Part shown: positions 33,069-41,116 of the stretch, in pieces
Position numbering within the stretch: the stretch's first letter is position 1
Layout: every line of letters begins with the position of its first letter
Source: Bradyrhizobium sp. sGM-13
GTDB lineage: Bacteria > Pseudomonadota > Alphaproteobacteria > Rhizobiales > Xanthobacteraceae
NCBI RefSeq assembly: GCF_018398875.1
Contig: NZ_JAGWDK010000040.1
Span: forward strand, 1 to 44,035
DNA: 44,035 nucleotides
Direction: 5' to 3'
Position numbers and translations under genes: made by a program
The notes under the pieces: model-generated
Seen by the model: the letters and a program-made list of their open reading frames with translations, nothing else
The model's database searches: none
What the model was told of the DNA's origin: nothing

Positions 33069-34619
33069 TTATCGGGCGTCTCGCGAGTCCACTTTCTGAC
33101 ACTCAACCGTCGTGGCTGGCGGCTTCGCGGGGGACGGCCCGGGTGGCCATTTGTCGTACTTGCCGCGCCAACGCAGATTGCGCCAGGAACGGTAATTGAC
33201 CTTCGCAGCCAGCACGGGGTACCGGAGAATGTCGCTGCGGTAGATCACGATGGCGTGCTTTCCGGGCAGGCGCATGACCTCCGAAGGATCGAGCAGCCAG
33301 CGGCCGGTCTCCGATTGTCCGAGCGAATGATGCTGGCGGACCGGGTCCAGATTGGTGTGCGAGGTGCCTGCGTTGCGGGAGAGCGATGTGGTCTGGCCGA
33401 TGATCTCTGACACGAAGCGGGCGGCGTCCAGGTCGGCAACGTTGAAAAACACCTTGCATGTTGCGTTCGCCAGAAACGACCCTGCGCGGCGGTAGATTGT
33501 CCGAAGCTGGCTCAGGTCTTGAAAGACCAGGAGCGGCGTGCAGTAGGCCCGCAGGTAGCCGACGCCGCGCTCCAGTGGCTCAAGGCTGCCGAGGGCGGCT
33601 GCTTCGTCGAGCAGCAGCAGGACCTTGCGTTTGGGGCGTGGCAGGTTCTTCGCCCGCGTGAGAGAATTGATGACGCAGCCGACCATGACCCGCAGGAAGG
33701 CTGCGTAGATGTCGAGCTTCTCCTCGTCGACGACCAGATAGATGGTCTTGACCTGTTGCACGAGATTGCCGAGGTCGAAGTTCGAATATCGGCTGATTTC
33801 GCCGGCAGGGCCGCCAGCGGTCCACACGCGCGTTGCCTTCTCGGCATTGGAAATAATGCTCTTGAACTCCTCGCTGCCATCCATGGAGAGGAAGCTTGCG
33901 GCGATTTCTGCGGCGGGACGGGATCCGCCGGTGCTTATGGTCTGCAGCAAATCCTTCAGGGATTCAGGTGGCAGCGTGGACAGGCTGCGTACCTGCGCGA
34001 GGTTCCGGCGTTCCAGTTCATGGCGCATGACGTGAAGGATAAGGCAGGCCAGCAGCCCTTCGGTCTTCGCGTCCCAATGGCTGGTCTTCTCGTCGGGGAT
34101 GATCATGAGGCGGGCGAGCGCCTCCGCGTCGTCCCGTTCATGAAGAGTACCGGTTCGGATCATGTCGAGGGGATTGAAGTGATCCGAATGAAGCGGGTCT
34201 GTGGTATCGAGAAGGCGGACCATACCGAGGGTCTCACGCTGGCGACGTGTGATAGCGCTGTTTTCGCCCTTGATATCAGTACAGACAATCGAACCACGAT
34301 AATCGAGCAGGTTAGGGATCACGATGCCCACGCCCTTGCCAGCGCCCATTGGCGCGAACACTGCAATCATCCCGTCCTTGTTGAAGCGCAAAAAAGAACG
34401 GCCTACTCGGCCGACGATGGGTCCACGTCCTCTTCGCACTCCTGACCAGAATAGCTCGCATCGGGATGCGAAGCGGGCAGAGCCGAGCGCTCCACCGGGG
34501 CTGAAGCCGTGCCATCGATGGAGTTCGTGCAGAACTCTTAGAATGCGGGTTGTGAACCAATACAGGAAACGGACCGCCAACACGGCGACTCGCAGAAGCC
34601 ACAGCAGTAGATGCGCCAT
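33069..34619 (-). CDS. type IV coupling protein (VirD4/TraG family), copy 2
   Basis: A 516-residue coupling ATPase from ATG 34619. Two close membrane segments lie at the start (residues 3-30), the 'GSARFA' entry motif at about 46-51, Walker A APMGAGKG (89-96), and Walker B VLLLLDEAAALG (333-344). The conserved WDAKTEGLLACLILHV and SRNAGTSHTN segments are typical of VirD4/TraG. It differs strongly from copy 1 (shorter, two membrane segments, the classical family). It belongs with relaxase 2 and oriT 2. An in-frame upstream start at 34703 lacks support. Confidence 0.88.
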   Translation of the reverse strand: MAHLLLWLLRVAVLAVRFLYWFTTRILRVLHELHRWHGFSPGGALGSARFASRCELFWSGVRRGRGPIVGRVGRSFLRFNKDGMIAVFAPMGAGKGVGIVIPNLLDYRGSIVCTDIKGENSAITRRQRETLGMVRLLDTTDPLHSDHFNPLDMIRTGTLHERDDAEALARLMIIPDEKTSHWDAKTEGLLACLILHVMRHELERRNLAQVRSLSTLPPESLKDLLQTISTGGSRPAAEIAASFLSMDGSEEFKSIISNAEKATRVWTAGGPAGEISRYSNFDLGNLVQQVKTIYLVVDEEKLDIYAAFLRVMVGCVINSLTRAKNLPRPKRKVLLLLDEAAALGSLEPLERGVGYLRAYCTPLLVFQDLSQLRTIYRRAGSFLANATCKVFFNVADLDAARFVSEIIGQTTSLSRNAGTSHTNLDPVRQHHSLGQSETGRWLLDPSEVMRLPGKHAIVIYRSDILRYPVLAAKVNYRSWRNLRWRGKYDKWPPGPSPAKPPATTVECQKVDSRDAR

Positions 34620-34939
34620 GCGGCCAGACTGCCACACGGTCTGGTAGTGAGCCAAGCATAGTGAGCATCGCCTTGCCGCTGACCGCGCTAAAGACCAAGG
34701 CATATTCGACCGAACCGACCTATATCCGACGTCGGTTCAAGCCGTACCCGTCTTTAGCAGGCGGCGACCTGAGCAATCCTTCCATATTGTGATGCCGTAG
34801 ATGTCGGGCACTCACTGAAAAAAATCCGTGGGAAATAGCACCTCCAGTTGAAAAACGTTTTAAGTGTAGTTTGTACTATGCTCTACTCAAGTGAAAATTT
34901 TTCGCGGCTCATTTTCTTGTGGTCTTTTTTGAGGTAACT
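34620..34939 (+). promoter_or_regulatory. AT-rich upstream region of the SH3b operon
   Basis: This 320-base gap turns sharply AT-rich after about 34790. A TACTAT -10-like hexamer lies near 34873-34878, with a TTGAAA 20 bases ahead of it, a wide spacing. GAGG stands 6 bases before ATG 34940. The base composition change marks the left edge of the lower-GC cassette. Confidence 0.35.
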
Positions 34940-37546
34940 ATGGCCTATTTCATCGTCAAAGAAAAAGCGCTCAACCTTCGAAGCGCTCCAAAAGAAGTCA
35001 ACAACAACATAGTGACGGCGTTGTCTCGCGGGCAAATTGTCACGCTTATTTCCGTTGCCGATCCTTCTACCTGGTGGTTCGTTCACGCTCAAGTCGGCGG
35101 ACAAAGTCTGGTTGGGTACGTCTGGCACCAGCACCTTTTAGCTCTCCCGTCGTCCCCAACACGTCAGAGACCGGAAGGCAATGTGCCCTCCAGGAGCAAA
35201 GTATTTGATGATGAAACAACTAAGGCGTTATCGCCTTTCCTGACTCTTCAGGGTCCAAAAGATACAGACGCCGAAACATTGCTGAGATTTACACGGACCC
35301 GACTTGTGCCGTTGGAGTGGAGCGACATTCTCCAGCCTAAAGCCGGGAGCAACGGGTTCGAATATCTTCGGTCCTACTTGCACAGGGCTTGGAAGCTACG
35401 GCCAGAGGAATTCGATGCCGCAAAATTAGGTCTGTTCATAACAGTTGGTGCTGCTCCAGGCCTAGAGGTGAAAGTCACTCACCCATCCGGTCGCGAATAT
35501 GTTGCTATTCTTAAGGATCCCGCCCAAGCGAGTCATGTCTTGGACGATGAAGCAAGCTACGACGCCTTCTGGGCAACCGGCCTGCTTAAACTCCAGCTCG
35601 ATCCTGCGATATCGCCATCAGTTGAAGAACTGGATCTCAGCGCCCCGGTCATAATCAACGAGTACAACGAGCTTGTCGCTGCGGAAACTCTCGCAAAAAC
35701 GTTCTCAGAGAAAGCTGATGAGTTCGTAAGTACTTCGATCGGACCGCAACTGCTTGAGGGTGATGAAATCGAGCGAGTCTCCTCGCGATTTCTGAGAATG
35801 AAAGCACCTTATGAGCAGGTCAAGGTGGCGAAGCTTCGCCTGAAAGACCGGGCGGCAGATCTTGGATACGTGCTGCCTCTTGTTCAAGAACGTAGACCTC
35901 TTCCAGGTGGGGGTGACGCTGTCCTCGAGCCCGGAAAGCTTTACCGGGAGTATGTCCGACTCTTCACATGGACTACGACTCATGAACGGATCGTCTTCGA
36001 CCGCATTTTTCCGCGACGCGTGGTCGATACAACCATACATGTGGAGCTAGGTCGAGACTACTATCAAGTTATGCCTGACTACGATCCGTGGATTGAGCGG
36101 CGTGATCAGCTTTTCAGAAACGAGAACCTTACATCTTATATATTCCAGCGGAATGGGTCGGAGTTTGTGACTCGCAATGGCGAAACGCTCTCAGCGATCG
36201 CGAAGCGCTGCGACCTGGACGAACAATTCCGTTTGGCGTGCGCGATATGGATACCAGTGTACGAGCAAAAGCTCACAAAAGGTGAGGTTTTAACAAAGTA
36301 TCTAATCTACAAGAGGCCTCTGCCCGGCATCAAGCCCATCGATTTTCCGCAGGTGTTCATTCGAGAAGAGCTTGCATATAAATCACACTGGAAGCATCCG
36401 GAAATAGGAGAGCTTTTAAATAGTTTGAACCTCGCGCCTGGTGAGGAGCGAACTATAACAATCGAGAGAAGTTACTCGCGCGAAGCAGAGGAAAGAAAGA
36501 CGGCCACGTCATTGCTCGACGTCTCTGAGACCGAGTCGTTGGATCTCGCGACTGAGATCGAGAACGAAGCAAAGCGTTCTGAGGACACATCGAGGAGCAG
36601 TAACTGGGACGTTAGCGCAGGCGGAAGCTTTTTTGGCGGTCTTTTCTCAGCTTCCGGCGGGGCCGGCGGATCTTCAACGACAACCACTTCTGAATTTGCT
36701 CGTAACGTGCAAAAGCTGGCGCGGCGAGCATCTAATTCGCTAACGAGGCGAACGCGTCAAGAGGTCTCAACGTCGAGTTCAGTAAGAACGAACATTCTGA
36801 GTCGAGAAGTTACGACTATAAAAGTAAATAATATCAACGACGGCCGGACGCTTAATCTGCTTTTCTATCAGCTATTCAATGTATACGAGTGCGGGCTTTA
36901 CCTAGAGGACTTGGAGCTCGTCATTGTGCCGCCGATAGAGGTGGTGGATGGAAGCAATGTCACTCTGCCGGTTCGAGCCAAGTTCTCGGAAATCGAAAAG
37001 GCGCTCGATTTGGCTGATTGGCGAAGGCTGCCCATTTTGCCGGACATGCATGGGAGCACAGATGAAGCCTTTACTGATCAGTACTACGGCAAGATCCTGA
37101 ACGCTATTGAGGCGGTTATCGATAGCGATTACCCAAAGAGAGACGCCGGGCTGGAGCAACGCAGATCAGCTAACGTTGTAACGTTTGCTGAGGCATTTGC
37201 TCGGCCGTTGGGGGTTGTCGCCGAAGGATGGCGAGACAGGGCAAAGCGCATAGCTGATCGAGTGGCGAGTGCCATCTTTCATGATGAGCCCATCAGCACG
37301 CCTGAACAGGGCGGACGAAATAGCTTAGTAAAACTCAAGGTTCCTGCTCAGAGCGTATACATGACTCTTTCGTTGGCGTTCGGCCGGGGACAGAACCTTA
37401 TGCAGAAGAAATGCGCGCACAGGAGGTATTCGCTAAGGCGGCTGCGAATGAGAAAGAACGCGCCGCCGCGGCTTACCAAAGAGCGCTTGCGCGACGCGTC
37501 GGAGGCGAGGACGCAGACGATGAAGTCGTTATGGACAACTGGCTAG
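34940..37546 (+). CDS. large SH3b/LysM-containing protein, unknown function (frameshifted 3' end)
   Basis: Starts at ATG 34940 after GAGG. Residues 1-62 form a bacterial SH3-like domain (ALNLRSAPKEVNNNIV, then WWFVHAQVGG). A large unassigned region follows. A LysM-like segment lies near residues 409-440 (FVTRNGETLSAIAKRCDLDE). Next is a heptad-rich stretch, then a Gly/Ser/Thr hydrophobic patch (GGSFFGGLFSASGGAGG, about 563-580) flanked by NVQKLARRASNSLTRRTRQ. There is no signal peptide. Cell-wall-type binding domains plus a glycine-rich amphipathic patch suggest an envelope-acting or pore-forming protein, which is inference. Family-like sequence leaves this frame near 37380 and continues in the next entry; after that the frame is basic nonsense. 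Confidence 0.65.
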   Translation: MAYFIVKEKALNLRSAPKEVNNNIVTALSRGQIVTLISVADPSTWWFVHAQVGGQSLVGYVWHQHLLALPSSPTRQRPEGNVPSRSKVFDDETTKALSPFLTLQGPKDTDAETLLRFTRTRLVPLEWSDILQPKAGSNGFEYLRSYLHRAWKLRPEEFDAAKLGLFITVGAAPGLEVKVTHPSGREYVAILKDPAQASHVLDDEASYDAFWATGLLKLQLDPAISPSVEELDLSAPVIINEYNELVAAETLAKTFSEKADEFVSTSIGPQLLEGDEIERVSSRFLRMKAPYEQVKVAKLRLKDRAADLGYVLPLVQERRPLPGGGDAVLEPGKLYREYVRLFTWTTTHERIVFDRIFPRRVVDTTIHVELGRDYYQVMPDYDPWIERRDQLFRNENLTSYIFQRNGSEFVTRNGETLSAIAKRCDLDEQFRLACAIWIPVYEQKLTKGEVLTKYLIYKRPLPGIKPIDFPQVFIREELAYKSHWKHPEIGELLNSLNLAPGEERTITIERSYSREAEERKTATSLLDVSETESLDLATEIENEAKRSEDTSRSSNWDVSAGGSFFGGLFSASGGAGGSSTTTTSEFARNVQKLARRASNSLTRRTRQEVSTSSSVRTNILSREVTTIKVNNINDGRTLNLLFYQLFNVYECGLYLEDLELVIVPPIEVVDGSNVTLPVRAKFSEIEKALDLADWRRLPILPDMHGSTDEAFTDQYYGKILNAIEAVIDSDYPKRDAGLEQRRSANVVTFAEAFARPLGVVAEGWRDRAKRIADRVASAIFHDEPISTPEQGGRNSLVKLKVPAQSVYMTLSLAFGRGQNLMQKKCAHRRYSLRRLRMRKNAPPRLTKERLRDASEARTQTMKSLWTTG

Positions 37547-37791
37547 CCGCGGAACGAAGCAACTTGAAAGAGCTTCGCATTATTCTTGCAGATCAGATGC
37601 CCAAGGGCCAATGGGGGCTTCGAGCAGAAGGAGTCATTCAAAAGGCATTTGAGGTGACGTCAGATCAACGAGAGGCGCGGTTGCAATGGACAACTGATCA
37701 GACCTGGCTGGTAGCCGCCGAAGCTATCGCGCCGGCAATAATCCATTATCCTACAGGTACGGCGTATTGGCTTTCGATTACTCATAGTTGA
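37411..37791 (+). CDS. C-terminal part of the SH3b/LysM protein in a second frame
   Basis: This frame encodes MRAQEVFAKAAANEKERAAA and then SNLKELRIILADQMPKGQWG, ending TGTAYWLSITHS. Read upstream it continues as RPGTEPYAEE, joining smoothly to the preceding protein (PAQSVYMTLSLAF) if one base is restored near 37380. I therefore take it as the native C-terminus, separated by a one-base deletion or sequencing error. A separately started 126-residue protein is possible, but no ribosome site precedes 37411. The next gene starts 10 bases after its stop. Confidence 0.6.
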   Translation: MRAQEVFAKAAANEKERAAAAYQRALARRVGGEDADDEVVMDNWLAAERSNLKELRIILADQMPKGQWGLRAEGVIQKAFEVTSDQREARLQWTTDQTWLVAAEAIAPAIIHYPTGTAYWLSITHS

Positions 37792-37803
37792 CGAGGTATT
37801 ATC

Positions 37804-38031
37804 GTGGCAAATTGGCTCCCCAGGCATACGATCGCCCTTGCGGTAGCGGCGGCGCTAGGAATATTGGCCTGCTATTTCACAGCGAGGCACTCCATCGCAC
37901 TTCAAGGGCTTTTTTTGATTTCAGTTGGATTGCTGACTGTTGCTTTAATTACAATCGGTCTCGGAGTTACCAGTCGTGCAGCCGGCATCCTAATTGATGA
38001 GCGTAATCGATACTCGATTTCTAGGTTGTAA
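37804..38031 (+). CDS. small two-helix membrane protein (75 aa)
   Basis: A GTG start at 37804 has GAGG about 9 bases upstream. Two hydrophobic helices lie at residues 8-26 (TIALAVAAALGILACYF) and 33-55 (LQGLFLISVGLLTVALITIG), then a polar tail, IDERNRYSISRL. It is the second gene of the compact operon: 12 bases after the SH3b gene and 3 bases before the next start. The family is not recognised. It resembles a holin in size and topology but has no phage neighbours. Confidence 0.6.
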   Translation: MANWLPRHTIALAVAAALGILACYFTARHSIALQGLFLISVGLLTVALITIGLGVTSRAAGILIDERNRYSISRL

Positions 38032-38034
38032 TTA

Positions 38035-38628
38035 GTGCTCTGGAATTTGCTGCTGATAGCTTGCTACTTGTCTGCGGTAATTCACAATCTTTTGTCAGGG
38101 GTGGCTGATCCCCTTCTCATAAAGGTTCCGCCGGAAATATGGGTCCTGGCGGGCATTACAAATGGAACAGGACTCCTAGCGCCTCTTATTCTCAGGCGAG
38201 GCGATCCGCCGAAAGTGGATCAAGCAGTCTCGCAACTTGGTTCGAAGGAAAAAGAGTCGATCGCGGTGAAGGAGACCTCGAGGGATGCAAGTATCGGCGA
38301 TCTTTTCAGTGGAGAACGGGGAACAGATTTTCAGACTGTAGATGTGCCGAGGGTTCAACAGCTTGCGTTCACGGCTATTTTGGCTGGCACATACGCCCTA
38401 ACCGCGCTTAAGCTTTTTCGCGGCGCTGCTCCGGGGAGCGCGATTGCATCACTTCCGGAGATCGGGGAGGGATTCATTGCCCTCCTGTCGATCAGCTCAA
38501 CAGTCTATATGGGTGGAAAAGCACTGCCCGGTTTGGCTCAGCAGATGACGGGAGCATCTGAGAAAACGGAAGACCAGGCTAGTCCAACTGTTGCTAAAGC
38601 CAGTTCATCAGGAGGCGCGGTGGGATGA
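38035..38628 (+). CDS. four-helix membrane protein (197 aa)
   Basis: A GTG start at 38035, 3 bases after the preceding stop, suggests coupled translation. Hydrophobic segments lie at about residues 2-20, 34-53, 108-126 and 142-160. Between helices 2 and 3 is a soluble loop (KEKESIAVKETSRDASIGDL). The segment TVDVPRVQQLAFTAILAGTY and the GFIALLSISSTVYMGGKA helix look conserved and channel-like, but I cannot name the family. Its TGA overlaps the next gene's ATG (ATGA at 38625). Confidence 0.65.
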   Translation: MLWNLLLIACYLSAVIHNLLSGVADPLLIKVPPEIWVLAGITNGTGLLAPLILRRGDPPKVDQAVSQLGSKEKESIAVKETSRDASIGDLFSGERGTDFQTVDVPRVQQLAFTAILAGTYALTALKLFRGAAPGSAIASLPEIGEGFIALLSISSTVYMGGKALPGLAQQMTGASEKTEDQASPTVAKASSSGGAVG

Positions 38629-39653
38629 TAACTTCGCCCGCGCTAACGGCTTTGAGATTTGCTGGTCGAGCTGCGCTCGATACTGTCACGACACGTTGGG
38701 ATTCCCAAGTATTGGGAGACAACGAACTACCACCAGAGTTGCGAACGGAAGAGCGTTTCCTCCTCATTTTCTTATTACCCAGGCTCTTAAAATTGCAGGG
38801 TGCAACTCTTGCGCATAACTGTGCGATGCGTTGGCAATATGGACAGGGGCCAGGGCGTGAATTCAAAGTGATTGCCGTCAAAGGGCGGAAGCCGATCAAA
38901 TATTGGACGTTCAAGCTTTCTCAGATTGGCAAAAGCGTCACGCTCATGAGTGCGATTGACGAAGTACTGCTGGAAGCTGTGAAGGCAATCGAGGAACTGG
39001 CAGCTCCAACTGCCGCAAAGAGCGCGCGATGGGAGAAACTATTCACGCTAGCATCGCAGCTTGCTAAGGATAACAAGAAGCCAGCTTGGACGAAGGCAGT
39101 CGGTGACTATCGCACGCAGATGGATCATCCTTCGTATCCGATACTTATAAGAAATGTTTCTGACGAAGACTATATCGAGCACCAAGAACATCCGCTTCAG
39201 TCAGATGCGTTCAAAGCTATCGGAAAGTGCGCAATCCGTGCGTATCTACACGGCCAGCTAATCAAACGGGACGGCAGTCCAGATATCAAGTTCAAGCCGG
39301 AGCGGGTGGGCGTCAGGATTTGGGACGATTACGATTTTGTTGATGGCGCCCTGTCGGACTGGTCGAGTATCAAGAACTTGCGGGCTGGAGAGTCATTGGG
39401 ATTTTTATTGACTGGCCGCTACTCGCAGCCTTTGGGGAGATGGCAGCAGAAAGGCAAGGACCCCTATATTCTACAGAATGCTGACTTTGCAGATTACCGA
39501 AATCTCTTCCGACCAAAATACAACGAATGGCTTAATAAGAGATCTGGGAATCACAAAAAGGATGATGGCTACCTGGTTTGCGAGGACTATTCCTCGGTAT
39601 CGGAATTTAAGGAGTTTCTTATAAAAACGGGCGCGGAATACAAATTGATCTGA
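38625..39653 (+). CDS. 342-aa soluble protein, possibly DUF6402-like
   Basis: The last gene of the operon, overlapping the membrane-protein gene by ATGA. The N-terminal half is helical with a basic segment (FKVIAVKGRKPIKYWTFKLS). The C-terminal half contains VGVRIWDDYDFVDG and LTGRYSQPLGRW, which remind me of DUF6402 (known next to secretion and polymorphic-toxin loci). I hold that match weakly. The sequence ends FLIKTGAEYKLI. There is no signal or membrane segment. In the operon it could be the cargo or effector handled by the envelope proteins before it. Confidence 0.6.
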   Translation: MITSPALTALRFAGRAALDTVTTRWDSQVLGDNELPPELRTEERFLLIFLLPRLLKLQGATLAHNCAMRWQYGQGPGREFKVIAVKGRKPIKYWTFKLSQIGKSVTLMSAIDEVLLEAVKAIEELAAPTAAKSARWEKLFTLASQLAKDNKKPAWTKAVGDYRTQMDHPSYPILIRNVSDEDYIEHQEHPLQSDAFKAIGKCAIRAYLHGQLIKRDGSPDIKFKPERVGVRIWDDYDFVDGALSDWSSIKNLRAGESLGFLLTGRYSQPLGRWQQKGKDPYILQNADFADYRNLFRPKYNEWLNKRSGNHKKDDGYLVCEDYSSVSEFKEFLIKTGAEYKLI

Positions 39654-39846
39654 ATTTGGTCGAACCTTGCTTGGAGCAAACAGCCCGAAGGGTAGTGAAG
39701 AGTTTACAATGCCGATGCTGACTGACTTTGATCTATGAAGATATTCATGGATTGCCCGGACCAGTGAAAGAATTGCTTCCGAGAAACTAAGGTAAAGTGC
39801 GATGTCGGTCTCACCTGTTTCGAGACGGATCGCCCTGTCCCGTCGT

Positions 39847-39887
39847 CAGGTCAAGGGTAAGACGAGCGGCAAGCCGCCCTTGACCTG
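39847..39887. repeat. perfect 11-bp inverted repeat with inner stem
   Basis: CAGGTCAAGGG (39847-39857) and CCCTTGACCTG (39877-39887) are perfect complements. Inside them GCGGC and GCCGC form a second stem, so nearly the whole 41 bases can fold as a cruciform. It lies 88 bases past the stop of the serine resolvase gene, in the 321-base gap 39654-39974. It may be a recombination site, an element end or a terminator (no T-run). The rest of the gap holds nothing I can name. Confidence 0.45.
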
Positions 39888-39974
39888 GCGCCGTTCCAGC
39901 GCAGTGGGCTTGTCATCGCAAATGCCCTGGTGTGGGCGTTAGCCCGAACAAGTGATGGGAGCGCAGGAAGCGCT

Positions 39975-40535
39975 TTAAACAGGTTTGGGCTTCAGGCGTG
40001 AGATCGTCGTCGCGCTGACCTTGTAAGATTGCGCTATTGCCGCCGGAGGCTCTCCTGTAGAGAGCCGTCGCAAGGCCTGCCGCTGCTGTTGCGGCGACAT
40101 TTTGGGTTTTCGACCAAACTTCACGCCGGCTGCCCTTGCACGCTGACGGCCAGCGGCGGTCCGACGAAGGATGTCCTGCCGAGTCTTTCGTGCGATATAG
40201 CCAACCAGGGCGGCGAGGACCTCACCGAGCTCGGTTGTGGTGTCGGCCCAGGGCTCGGCAAGTGACTTGTAGGTCGCCCCTCGCGAGGTAATCCATTCCA
40301 GGATTTGTAATGTCTTGTAGGGCCCTGCGCGCGTGAGCCGGTCGAGTGCGGCGAAGATGACAACATCGCCGGGCTGCACCTCACGGAGCAGTTGCTTGAG
40401 CAGTGGACGCTTGTCGCTTATGCCGCTTTGCTTCTCCGCATAGATTTTGGTGCAGCCCTCCGCGCGAAGCTGAAGCTCTTGAATGTCGAGCACCTGGCCG
40501 TTGGTGCTTACTCTTGCATATCCCAGGATTGCCAT
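39975..40535 (-). CDS. serine resolvase/invertase
   Basis: A 186-residue small serine recombinase. GYARVST at the start holds the catalytic serine (S10). The conserved arginines and acids follow in DVVIFAALDRLTRAG, ALVGYIARKTRQDILRRTAA and GRQRARAAGVKFGRKPKM. A C-terminal helix-turn-helix is formed by TGEPPAAIAQSYKVSATTIS. Length and order fit Tn3-type resolvases and plasmid invertases. No Tn3 transposase is in the window. It may resolve element multimers or be left from a transposon. Confidence 0.9.
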   Translation of the reverse strand: MAILGYARVSTNGQVLDIQELQLRAEGCTKIYAEKQSGISDKRPLLKQLLREVQPGDVVIFAALDRLTRAGPYKTLQILEWITSRGATYKSLAEPWADTTTELGEVLAALVGYIARKTRQDILRRTAAGRQRARAAGVKFGRKPKMSPQQQRQALRRLSTGEPPAAIAQSYKVSATTISRLKPKPV

Positions 40536-40849
40536 CAGAGGAGCCCTCCATAACGGGGTGAGGTCCGTGCAGATGTCCTGACTTTTGCAAGCCCAAACGA
40601 GCTATACTGCAGTGCGTTTATTCCCTGGCGGATTCCTGAATCTTTGTGCGGGGTTAGCCGATCCAATCAAAAAGACTTCCGTTGCATTGACCGTCTTATC
40701 CTGCACCTGGAACGTAAAAGCGTAAATCAGGATTTTCGCGCATGTAGTCGTCGGGCTTCCCGATAACCTTCCTTCACGCACAACACCTGTGAACCGAGGC
40801 CGGGACGTTTGCCCGCATGGGTATTTTGTTATCGCAGGAAGGTCGTCTC
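40536..40849. other. non-coding gap upstream of resolvase and secreted protein
   Basis: A 314-base stretch. The part next to the resolvase start (40540-40620, including AGCTATACTGCAGTGCG) is where a res site and promoter would be expected, but I cannot define subsites. AGGAAGG just before 40850 is the ribosome site of the next gene. Nothing else stands out. Confidence 0.3.
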
Positions 40850-41077
40850 ATGAAAGGCTTGTTCGCTGCCGCCTTGTTTGTTGGAGCGTTTGCCATCATT
40901 CCATCGCCCACGTTGGCGGAATCGTGCACCTGGGCTCACGGCCGGTGCCTCCAGCCCCGGAGCGGTGCGTGCGACGCGGCGTGCCGATCATACTGCAAGG
41001 GCGAGTATCGGGCCTGCATGGCGACCGGCTCGTTTCGTACACGGAATCATAGCTGGACCGGCCTGACCAAATCGTAA
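40850..41077 (+). CDS. small secreted cysteine-rich protein (75 aa)
   Basis: ATG 40850 follows AGGAAGG. A clear Sec signal peptide (MKGLFAAALFVGAFAIIPSP, with likely cleavage after TLA) leaves a mature peptide of about 50 residues. It has six cysteines in the order ESCTWAHGRCLQP, GACDAACRSYCKGEYRAC, which could form three disulphides in the periplasm. The family is not recognised; similar tiny periplasmic proteins are frequent in Bradyrhizobium. An in-frame ATG at 40817 would hide the signal and is less likely. Confidence 0.65.
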   Translation: MKGLFAAALFVGAFAIIPSPTLAESCTWAHGRCLQPRSGACDAACRSYCKGEYRACMATGSFRTRNHSWTGLTKS

Positions 41078-41116
41078 GGCGGCGCTGGCGTGGCCATCAC
41101 CGGAAAGGATGCTCCA

